Assembly (NCBI GenBank): GCA_913009865.1
Contig: CAJVYK010000135.1
Coordinates: forward strand, 1-5,113
Direction of reading: 5' to 3'
Source: an uncultured bacterium
GTDB lineage: Bacteria > Planctomycetota > Phycisphaerae > Sedimentisphaerales > Anaerobacaceae
DNA: 5,113 bases
The position numbers were made by a program, and so were the translations under genes. Shown one piece after another: positions 1 through 5,052 of this stretch. The notes below the pieces were generated by a model. It worked only from the letters and a program-made list of their open reading frames with translations, made no database searches and was not told where the DNA came from. Position 1 is the first letter of the stretch. Each line of letters begins with the position of its first letter.

Positions 1-4
1 AGAA

Positions 5-100
5 CGGGACGTGCCCGCCATTTCAAGCGAAATTTCGCATTTGGCTGTGTTCCGGCTCGCTACGCTCGCCTCCACCCAGCCAAATGCGGTGGTTAACACC
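5..100. repeat. Nested inverted repeats at the R-M truncation point
   Basis: Three inverted repeats are packed together. CGGG/CCCG lies at 5-8/14-17, a perfect palindrome GCGAAATTTCGC at 27-38, and the 12-bp arms CGCATTTGGCTG and CAGCCAAATGCG at 36-47 and 77-88. The last encloses a GC-rich loop that itself contains a 9-bp doublet (GCTCGCTAC-GCTCGCCTC, 55-72). GGTGGTTAACACC follows at 88-100. It starts about 18 bp past the truncated R-M stop codon. A long imperfect hairpin with a GTTAAC-type end resembles an integron attC site or a transposon end, but the R-box consensus fit is poor. No U-tract follows on the gene strand, so it is not a standard terminator. Confidence 0.5.
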
Positions 101-117
101 AATTTACAGAAACATCT

Positions 118-2232
118 TTACACTACCAACAAATAAAACGGCTTGTTTGGTTTTACAACTTGCCACTTTGTATTCTCTATCAGGTTTTTATTGAGCCAAT
201 CGTATTTTTGTTTTCGCGTTCCCCACAGTTCAGCATGATAGACCCTGCCGCTTCTCTCTTTGTTTGGTTCCTTAACAAAGATGCCAATGGTCACGCCCTG
301 CATAATGTCGAACACATTGCTGTCTTTGGACCCGTCCGGACAGGTCTCTTTTTTCTTGCTGTTACCGTGAAGGTCTAAAATATATATTTCATCAAAAGTT
401 TGCATCAGGCTTTGGCGCATTCCTCTAAAAGTCGGATTATCGAGATAGCCATGATTGGTAATAAAGGCCAATATACCTGAACCCGTCTGTTCAATTCTGT
501 GTTGACCAAAGCGAATAAACTTTACGTAATCATCCTGTAGCCATTTGGGATTTTTTTCTTTTAGCGGTTTACCGTCCACTTGGTAATAATCTTTTAATAG
601 TTTACCGATAAAATTGGGAACTTTCTTGCCGCCTATAATTTCCCAACTCCTATTTGCTGAATGTCCCGCATAAGGTGGATTGCCGGTAACAACCATAATT
701 GGCAAGTCCTTTTTGACTTTATTTGCTGCCCTTGCCTCTTTGCTTAGCGCCTGCATAAAAAGAGTTTTGGAAATTTCCTGTGCCTCTTCGAGTGTATTTG
801 TAAGATATATCCCCAACCGTTCATCACTGCCAAAATCATAACCGGTCTCGGCTAATTGCAGACCCAATTTCATATGGGCAACGGCATAAGGAGACATCAT
901 TAACTCAAACCCGAACAATCGCGGCAATAAATGTTCTTTAACGTAACCTGACCACGCGCCTCTTTGCCGTTTGAATCTATCGTAAATCTGTTCGATTACT
1001 TCAAATAGAAACGTCCCTGTCCCAACAGCAGGGTCAAGTATCAAAAGTCTATGGATTTGCTCTCCACTCTTATCATTCTGAGGCGAAGCCGAAGAATCTA
1101 TTTTTATCTTCGATTCATCAGCCAGCCCTCTTTTTAGGCCAAACTTTTCTTTAAGTAGCCAATCGACACTGCGAACAATGTAGCTTACCACCTCATCCGG
1201 CGTATAATAAACACCTCTGGTCTTTTTAAGTTTTGGGTCATATTCGGCAAGAAAAGTTTCGTAGAAATGGACGACCGGGTCTTTTCGTTTTTTACGTCTT
1301 GCAAACTCGCGCAGTATTACTCCCATATCCGCCTGCTTTAGCAATTCTACTAAATCATCTACCAACCAGACAATCCTGTCGTCTAATTTAGGGCCTGTAA
1401 TATCGCCAAAGATATCACGGAAAAACGGGTTTGTCTTTGGCAATAGATACGCAGCATGCTCTCTTGTTAATTCTTTGGCCCGGTCATCTATCCCGTGAAA
1501 AGCAGCGTATTTATCTTTACCGAATATAGTTGTATCTTCGATGTGGCAGCGTGCCGTAAACAGGCCATAACATATAGTCTGGGCGTACATATCAGCAAAT
1601 TGTTCTTCGGTTAAATCGTGCAGCAAAACTTCTCTGAATGCCTCGAATTGCCCGTGTAATGTTCCCAACTCTGGTTCCTGCTGGAATGTCTCTTTAATAA
1701 TATCACGCATCATTTGTGCTTTATGAGCCATTCTCGTAGCCAGCTCTTTTGGGATTTTGATCTTTTCCGGCTTTTGGCTTAGAAAAGAGTTCAATAATTG
1801 ACGGACCTTTTCCTCACCTTTGTCTGTGGTTTTGAATTTACCCGCCGATTCTTCTGCCAGTTTCGCGGTGAGCTGTCTTTCACCGTTTACATACCAGCGA
1901 AATTCGATATAATCGGTTAGAATGAAATTATTAAGACTGGGCAGGTACTTTTTTTTGATTTGTTCGCTTTTTGCAGCTTGTGTTAAGTTTGTACTTATAT
2001 CTTTGGCTTCGATGTAGCCGATTGTTTGTTCCAGCCCTTTTCTTCTTTGCGATACAATATAATCAGGCGCACCACACTTTTGTCGCCGTGGCTCATTAGT
2101 CGCCGTAATTTTCTTGCCCAATGCCTCAATTAGCGTTTTCAATGCTGGCCGATGTGTGTGTTCTGTCGCATCCCCCCGAAGATAGGCCTTGTTTATTTCA
2201 CTTAGATATTTACTGAACACATTGCTTGGCAT
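118..2232 (-). CDS. Type IIG / ISP-like restriction enzyme-N6-adenine methylase, C-terminally truncated
   Basis: Single-chain restriction-modification protein expected to cut foreign DNA and methylate adenine in its target site using SAM. In order: an N-terminal PD-(D/E)XK nuclease motif (PD at residues 56-57, EAK at 75-77); a helical coupler at about 150-330; then the methylase core, with motif X (GVYYTPDEVV, 340-349), motif I (LDPAVGTGTF, 399-408) and catalytic motif IV (NPPY, 518-521). The ATG at 2232 is preceded by AAAGGAA with an 11-nt spacer, which supports this start. From family knowledge, such enzymes run to about 1000 residues or more, with a target-recognition domain after the methylase. 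Here the reading ends at PFYLLVV then TAA, where relatives normally continue (PFYLFVPQ-like), and I found no continuation in the other frames down to position 1. It is therefore probably an inactive remnant, or lacks its own specificity domain. No Type I HsdS or helicase is visible. The class is secure; IIG versus ISP-like is not. Confidence 0.9.
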   Translation of the reverse strand: MPSNVFSKYLSEINKAYLRGDATEHTHRPALKTLIEALGKKITATNEPRRQKCGAPDYIVSQRRKGLEQTIGYIEAKDISTNLTQAAKSEQIKKKYLPSLNNFILTDYIEFRWYVNGERQLTAKLAEESAGKFKTTDKGEEKVRQLLNSFLSQKPEKIKIPKELATRMAHKAQMMRDIIKETFQQEPELGTLHGQFEAFREVLLHDLTEEQFADMYAQTICYGLFTARCHIEDTTIFGKDKYAAFHGIDDRAKELTREHAAYLLPKTNPFFRDIFGDITGPKLDDRIVWLVDDLVELLKQADMGVILREFARRKKRKDPVVHFYETFLAEYDPKLKKTRGVYYTPDEVVSYIVRSVDWLLKEKFGLKRGLADESKIKIDSSASPQNDKSGEQIHRLLILDPAVGTGTFLFEVIEQIYDRFKRQRGAWSGYVKEHLLPRLFGFELMMSPYAVAHMKLGLQLAETGYDFGSDERLGIYLTNTLEEAQEISKTLFMQALSKEARAANKVKKDLPIMVVTGNPPYAGHSANRSWEIIGGKKVPNFIGKLLKDYYQVDGKPLKEKNPKWLQDDYVKFIRFGQHRIEQTGSGILAFITNHGYLDNPTFRGMRQSLMQTFDEIYILDLHGNSKKKETCPDGSKDSNVFDIMQGVTIGIFVKEPNKERSGRVYHAELWGTRKQKYDWLNKNLIENTKWQVVKPNKPFYLLVV
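1075..1097. repeat. REP-like hairpin inserted in frame in the methylase gene
   Basis: ATTCT and AGAAT enclose GA-GGC-GAA-GCC-GA, forming a 23-bp hairpin with a GAA loop and two symmetrical G-A/A-G mismatches. It encodes residues about 377-384 (SSASPQND region), a linker between motif X and motif I, where extra sequence is tolerated. From memory, ATTCTGAG...AAGAATC-type hairpins are frequent dispersed intergenic repeats in environmental genomes; I could not search. Confidence 0.55.
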
Positions 2233-2283
2233 ACTACATACTATTCCTTTGAATAATACTTCTGTATCGAGATCCCATGGAAT

Positions 2284-2312
2284 AAAGTACCCGAAATTTT
2301 CTACTCCGTCAA
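2284..2312 (-). promoter_or_regulatory. Weak candidate promoter for the R-M gene
   Basis: On the minus strand TTGACG (2312-2307) is followed after 17 bp by TACTTT (2289-2284), with the ATG about 50 nt further on. The -35 box is good and the -10 box poor. The repeat islands upstream, including the phased T-tracts centred about 190 bp further upstream, would sit behind this promoter. Confidence 0.3.
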
Positions 2313-2343
2313 TGCTGTATTCACTTTTGAATTTTACACTCTG

Positions 2344-2378
2344 GCTTTACGCTTTCAGCTTTAAGTTTTTAGCTTTTT
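2344..2378. repeat. Degenerate 7-bp tandem array
   Basis: Five consecutive heptamers in register: GCTTTAC, GCTTTCA, GCTTTAA, GTTTTTA, GCTTTTT (consensus GCTTTMA). Unit length matches the array in the lpxD leader, but the unit sequence differs. Confidence 0.7.
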
Positions 2379-2381
2379 TCT

Positions 2382-2403
2382 ATCCTGTAATCCTGTCTAA
2401 AAA
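2382..2403. repeat. Direct-repeat doublet, type 1 copy
   Basis: ATCCTGTA-ATCCTGTC followed by TAAAAA. This is one of three elements in this gap built as a doubled 8-9-mer followed by a TAA-type tail (the others start at 2415 and 2615). Confidence 0.5.
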
Positions 2404-2414
2404 TAGTCTTTCTT

Positions 2415-2436
2415 CTCTGCGATTTCTGCGGTTAAT
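2415..2436. repeat. Direct-repeat doublet, type 2 copy
   Basis: CTCTGCGAT-TTCTGCGGT followed by TAAT. It aligns without gaps to the element at 2615-2636 (shared pattern NTCNGYGAN-NTTTGYGGT-TAA, allowing a mismatch), which points to common descent or common function. Confidence 0.55.
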
Positions 2437-2450
2437 AAATACTCAAAAAG

Positions 2451-2540
2451 CGTTCACTTTTTTGCAATTTTTCAACAATTTTCAGTCATTTTTCGAATAT
2501 TTTCGCATATTTTCAACCGTTTTCAAACGTTTTCGAACGT
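2451..2540. repeat. 10-bp phased T-tract array (probable curved DNA)
   Basis: About nine units repeat at exactly 10 bp with consensus TTTCRAANNT. Runs of four to six T are centred near 2460, 2470, 2480, 2491, 2501, 2511, 2521 and 2531. Established knowledge: A/T tracts repeated in phase with the helix produce intrinsic bending. No units are recognisable beyond 2540. Confidence 0.8.
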
Positions 2541-2614
2541 CTTTGCCTTGCCTATCCCGCCTAATCGTTACAAATCAACCTACCAATCCTTATTTTTACC
2601 CCAAAATCCATATA

Positions 2615-2636
2615 ATCCGTGAAATTTGTGGTTAAA
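2615..2636. repeat. Direct-repeat doublet, type 2 copy
   Basis: ATCCGTGAA-ATTTGTGGT followed by TAAA, aligned with 2415-2436. It lies on the lpxI-proximal side of the gap, with the 10-bp array between the two copies. Confidence 0.55.
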
Positions 2637-2661
2637 TTTTCCCCAATTTTTCAAAATTCTG

Positions 2662-2675
2662 GATTTTTAAAAATC
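2662..2675. repeat. AT-only 14-bp palindrome after lpxI
   Basis: A perfect palindrome (G-A-T5-A5-T-C) lies 44 bp beyond the lpxI stop codon. It has no loop and no GC stem, so it is a poor terminator. It may be a binding site or merely a by-product of AT-rich composition. Confidence 0.35.
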
Positions 2676-2718
2676 AAAATACTGCTCAACAACTACACTT
2701 CCGTTTTTCGTTTTCGCG

Positions 2719-3558
2719 TTAGTGCCCCAGAATAGTTATGCCCAATTGGTCAGCGAGTTTTATTGTTTCGGGCTTATCGATAATTATCGTTTTTTGAGCT
2801 TCGACAACCAGGCATTTTCCCCCGTTTTCAGCTAAACTTCTAATAGTATCAGTTCCCACACACGGCACATCGAATCGCATATCCTGATTTGGCTTTGAGG
2901 CTTTGATAAGCGTCCAGCCCCCCGATTTACAAAACCTGCCCGTTCGCTCAATCATTTTTGCCGTACCTTCTATCGCCTCGACAGCGATTACTTCTCTTTC
3001 CTTGACCGCAATAGCTTGTCCTATATCCAGTTCGCCGAGTTTTTTAACTATCTGCCAGCCGAATTCGATATCGTCTTTCACGGAAGAGTTTAGTTTGCGT
3101 TTAGTCATTATTCCCGCCGATGCCATATGCTCCCTGCAGTACATTGTTGAATTCTCCAATAATATCCCTCCGCTGGCCAGTTCATCGGCAAGGGCGTCCA
3201 GAACCATATCACTCTGTTTGTCTTTGCCGCGCAGCCGCCAGTAATATATTCTAAGTGTCCGCCAATCGGGCAAATAGTGCAGGATTCTCCAGGGTGTAAA
3301 AAGCTGCGATTTAGCAACTCGGCCAACCATAATTGTTCTGGTTACGCCGTGCTTTTTTAACTTCCGTATCCAGTTACCCGGCCGGGCAATCGCGACTTTG
3401 TAAAACACATCAACTTCATTGTTCAGACCTGGCTTTACGTTATCCGCCAGGCCGACGCAAATTACTTTCAGCCCCGCTTTTTTCGCTCCCTTTGCGACCA
3501 AAAAGGGCAATCGTCCCTGTCCGGCAATCAACCCGAGTACATGTTTCTCTGCCGTCAT
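2719..3558 (-). CDS. lpxI: LpxI, UDP-2,3-diacylglucosamine pyrophosphatase
   Basis: Hydrolyses UDP-2,3-diacylglucosamine to lipid X (2,3-diacylglucosamine-1-phosphate) and UMP, the fourth step of lipid A synthesis, at the cytoplasmic face of the inner membrane. It is the DUF1009-family alternative to LpxH. Family signatures: GLIAGQGRLP at residues 9-18, KHGVTRTIMVGRV at 69-81, the SVKDDIEFGWQIVKKLGELDIGQ region at 159-181, AVEAIEGTAKMIERTG at 192-207, and QDMRFDVPCVGTDT at 225-238. The last segment contains the acidic residues (D226, D230) where the catalytic Asp of characterised LpxI is expected; I cannot say which one is equivalent. At 279 residues it has the usual length and looks complete. 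The start is supported by AAAAAGG 5 nt upstream. It lies 12 nt downstream of lpxD on the same strand, so the two probably share one transcript, and LpxD's product is its substrate. I see no promoter of its own. Confidence 0.95.
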   Translation of the reverse strand: MTAEKHVLGLIAGQGRLPFLVAKGAKKAGLKVICVGLADNVKPGLNNEVDVFYKVAIARPGNWIRKLKKHGVTRTIMVGRVAKSQLFTPWRILHYLPDWRTLRIYYWRLRGKDKQSDMVLDALADELASGGILLENSTMYCREHMASAGIMTKRKLNSSVKDDIEFGWQIVKKLGELDIGQAIAVKEREVIAVEAIEGTAKMIERTGRFCKSGGWTLIKASKPNQDMRFDVPCVGTDTIRSLAENGGKCLVVEAQKTIIIDKPETIKLADQLGITILGH

Positions 3559-3570
3559 AATCGCCTTTTT

Positions 3571-4620
3571 TTAAGGTCCGTCCGGATGCTTCTCAGGTTC
3601 CTCCAGACTTTTCAGGCGTTTTTCAAGCCTGCGAATACTTTGCCGCATCTCAGGCAGGTATCGTATCATACTGTACGCTCGCTTGCCCTGGTTTGCATCG
3701 ATGGCTGGCGAACCGAGCACTATTTCGTCGTCGCCAATGTTATTAGTAACGCCCGCCTGGGCTGCAATCGTAACATTGTTTCCGATACTGATATGGCCCA
3801 CAATACCGGCCTGGCCCCCGACTATGCAATGATGGCCAAGGGTGGTCGAGCCGGAAATTCCTACCTGAGCCACAAGCAGGCAATGTGGGCCGATTTTTGC
3901 GCCGTGCCCTATCGCAACCAGGTCACCCAGCTTACTGCCATGTCCTATGACGGTATCGCCGAGTGTGCCTCGCTCGATTCCACAGCAGGCGCCGATTTCC
4001 ACATCGTTTTCTATAATCACAATACCGGTCTGTGGTATCTTGTAATGTACACCCTTATGGCTGGCATAGCCGAAGCCGTCCTCGCCGATAGTCGAGTTGG
4101 CGTTTATAATTACACGGTTGCCTATTTTGCACCCGTCATAAACAGTAACATTGGGATATATTATGCTGTCATTACCGATTTGCGTACCCTGCCCGATGTA
4201 CACACCGGGATAAATTATGCAGCCGTCCCCGACTTTTGCTTCATCAGCTATTGTTGTGAAATCATGGATATGACAGTCTGAACCAATTTTTGCACTATCT
4301 GAGATTGAAGCCTGTGGGCTGATACCTACCTTTTTGTGTTTGCGATGGCCGTGCAGAAGCACCATAATCTGCATGAAGGCATAGTAAGGGTCATCTGCTA
4401 TCAGAAGGGGTACCGAGGTATTAACTGTTTCATTGCCTACGATTACAGCACTTGCCCTGGTCGAGCGCAACTGCTTTTCGTATTTGCGGTTGGCCAAAAA
4501 GCTGATATCGCCCTGGTCTGCCCGCCCAAGCGTTGAGGCCGACTGGATTTTCACGTTAGGGTCGCCGCAGACCCGCCCGCCTACGTATTCAGCCAATTCA
4601 CCCAAAGTCTTTGTCTGCAT
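3571..4620 (-). CDS. lpxD: LpxD, UDP-3-O-acylglucosamine N-acyltransferase
   Basis: Transfers a 3-hydroxyacyl chain from acyl-carrier protein to the 2-amino group of UDP-3-O-acylglucosamine, giving UDP-2,3-diacylglucosamine, the third step of lipid A synthesis (cytoplasmic, homotrimeric in the family). Residues 1-100 are the N-terminal uridine-binding domain, with the typical GDPNVKI and GDISFLANRKY segments. Residues 100-305 form a left-handed beta-helix of hexapeptide repeats (KIGSDC, KVGDGC, QIGNDS, KIGNRV, EIGACC, VIGHGS, KIGPHC, TLGHHC, SIGNNV). Residues 315-341 form a C-terminal amphipathic helix. The expected catalytic histidine is present at H239 in AIGHGAKIG, the same number as in E. 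coli LpxD. Length (349) is normal. The ATG at 4620 gives the standard family N-terminus, although its Shine-Dalgarno is weak (GAG about 10 nt upstream). It is the first gene of a two-gene unit with lpxI. The neighbouring lpxC, fabZ and lpxA found in many genomes are not adjacent here. Confidence 0.97.
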   Translation of the reverse strand: MQTKTLGELAEYVGGRVCGDPNVKIQSASTLGRADQGDISFLANRKYEKQLRSTRASAVIVGNETVNTSVPLLIADDPYYAFMQIMVLLHGHRKHKKVGISPQASISDSAKIGSDCHIHDFTTIADEAKVGDGCIIYPGVYIGQGTQIGNDSIIYPNVTVYDGCKIGNRVIINANSTIGEDGFGYASHKGVHYKIPQTGIVIIENDVEIGACCGIERGTLGDTVIGHGSKLGDLVAIGHGAKIGPHCLLVAQVGISGSTTLGHHCIVGGQAGIVGHISIGNNVTIAAQAGVTNNIGDDEIVLGSPAIDANQGKRAYSMIRYLPEMRQSIRRLEKRLKSLEEPEKHPDGP

Positions 4621-4621
4621 A

Positions 4622-4635
4622 TCTCGTGTCTCGTA
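4622..4635. repeat. 7-bp direct repeat doublet beside lpxD start
   Basis: TCTCGTG followed directly by TCTCGTA, immediately upstream of the lpxD ATG in the region where a ribosome binding site should lie. On the transcript it reads TACGAGA-CACGAGA, and the first GAG may serve as a weak Shine-Dalgarno. It shares unit length with the array at 4665-4713 but is not in phase with it. Confidence 0.5.
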
Positions 4636-4664
4636 CTGTGTATATCGTTCAAGGAACTTTTCTG

Positions 4665-4713
4665 TTCAAAATTCGATATTCCTTGTTCGACATTCGATAT
4701 TCGTATCTCGGAT
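4665..4713. repeat. Degenerate 7-bp tandem array in lpxD leader
   Basis: Seven consecutive heptamers in strict register: TTCAAAA, TTCGATA, TTCCTTG, TTCGACA, TTCGATA, TTCGTAT, CTCGGAT (consensus TTCGATA on the plus strand, TATCGAA in the transcript). The right end overlaps the -10 box of the lpxD promoter, so nearly all of it would be transcribed into the lpxD 5' leader. A further heptamer pair, TCTCGTG-TCTCGTA, lies at 4622-4635 directly against the start codon. Confidence 0.75.
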
Positions 4714-4739
4714 TATACCAGAAAGGCCGGCCTGGTCAA
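4712..4739 (-). promoter_or_regulatory. Sigma70-type promoter for lpxD-lpxI
   Basis: On the minus strand TTGACC (4739-4734) is followed after 16 bp by a perfect TATAAT (4717-4712). Transcription would begin near 4705, giving an untranslated leader of about 85 nt before the lpxD ATG. The spacer contains the palindrome AGGCCGGCCT. Match quality, orientation and distance all fit; this is inferred from sequence only. Confidence 0.7.
4724..4733. promoter_or_regulatory. Palindrome inside the lpxD promoter spacer
   Basis: AGGCCGGCCT is a perfect 10-bp palindrome lying between the -35 and -10 hexamers of the lpxD promoter. It is flanked by imperfectly placed ACCAG (4717-4721) and CTGGT (4732-4736), which extend the dyad. 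Its position would suit an operator, but no regulator is known from this window, and a GC palindrome this short can also occur by chance. Confidence 0.35.
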
Positions 4740-4851
4740 CTACCCATCCGGCGCCCGTTGGAAATAAAATACCTGAGGTGTTCGTTCAAAGCAAAATGTT
4801 CATTTCAGTAACAATTCAATTTCATTGGGCGATAATGTCCTCTTGTGTTAC

Positions 4852-4879
4852 TTGAAGTTATTTGGTTTTTACGTATAAT
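4852..4879 (+). promoter_or_regulatory. Sigma70-type promoter reading rightwards
   Basis: TTGAAG (4852-4857), a 16-bp spacer and a perfect TATAAT (4874-4879) point to the right, divergent from the lpxD promoter about 115 bp away. The predicted start is near 4886. The nearest plausible start codons are at 4921 and 5053, so the transcript has either a short leader or one of about 165 nt. Confidence 0.6.
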
Positions 4880-4893
4880 GCAGGGCTCAACTA

Positions 4894-4911
4894 TTGTGGT
4901 TGTTGTGGTTG
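4894..4911. repeat. 9-bp tandem duplication in rightward leader
   Basis: TTGTGGTTG occurs twice in direct tandem, starting about 8 nt after the predicted transcription start of the plus-strand promoter. The transcribed strand is G/U-rich with almost no C in this stretch. Confidence 0.6.
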
Positions 4912-4920
4912 TGTAGGTTT

Positions 4921-5010
4921 ATGACAAAAATCAATGCAATAGAGAATAGAAAGAGTGTTAGTATGAAAAGTACAAGAATTTGTAACCGTTCACAGTTTTT
5001 GACAAATTAA
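4921..5010 (+). CDS. Possible 29-codon leader ORF, unrecognised
   Basis: ATG at 4921 to TAA at 5010 gives 29 residues beginning MTKINAIENRKSV and ending NRSQFLTN. It lies just downstream of a good plus-strand promoter. The Shine-Dalgarno is weak (TAGG close to the ATG); an internal ATG at 4963 has a better purine run (AGAAAGAG) upstream. The peptide is basic and polar, with no membrane segment and no family I recognise. It may be a leader peptide or simply a chance ORF. The same frame is open again from 5011 to the window end. Confidence 0.2.
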   Translation: MTKINAIENRKSVSMKSTRICNRSQFLTN

Positions 5011-5052
5011 CGATGGGTAAGTTTTATTGTTCCAGTGAGCAAGAACAGTTTC

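Larger units (their letters stand above)
2233..2718. other. 486-bp AT-rich gap between lpxI and the R-M gene
   Basis: No convincing gene on either strand. An open plus-strand frame covers 2189-2635, but it overlaps the methylase start, is low-complexity and phenylalanine-rich because of T-tracts, and has no ribosome binding site. The gap instead holds a weak promoter, a 7-bp array, a 10-bp array, three similar direct-repeat doublets and an AT palindrome, listed separately. I see no GC-rich hairpin with a U-tract that would terminate lpxI transcription. Confidence 0.7.

Noticed and set aside
36..88. Rho-independent terminator for the R-M gene
   Set aside because: The stem is strong, but on the gene strand it is followed by GAAATTTCG rather than a U-tract, and the loop is about 29 nt.
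2451..2540. CRISPR array
   Set aside because: Units are 10 bp and contiguous, with no spacers of constant length, no long repeat and no cas genes.
2189..2635. 148-codon plus-strand open frame across the gap
   Set aside because: Low-complexity, Phe/Leu/Ser-rich translation of T-tracts, overlapping the R-M start, with no ribosome binding site.
3541..4281. 246-codon open frame on the plus strand opposite lpxD
   Set aside because: It is the antisense shadow of the hexapeptide repeats of lpxD; it gives no recognisable protein and conflicts with a certain gene.
4433..4855. 140-codon plus-strand open frame over the lpxD start and its promoter
   Set aside because: Antisense to the lpxD N-terminus and made of the repeat array beyond it; no family resemblance.
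4621..5052. tRNA or other structured RNA gene in the right-hand gap
   Set aside because: No cloverleaf, no T-loop motif and no known riboswitch core could be recognised by eye.
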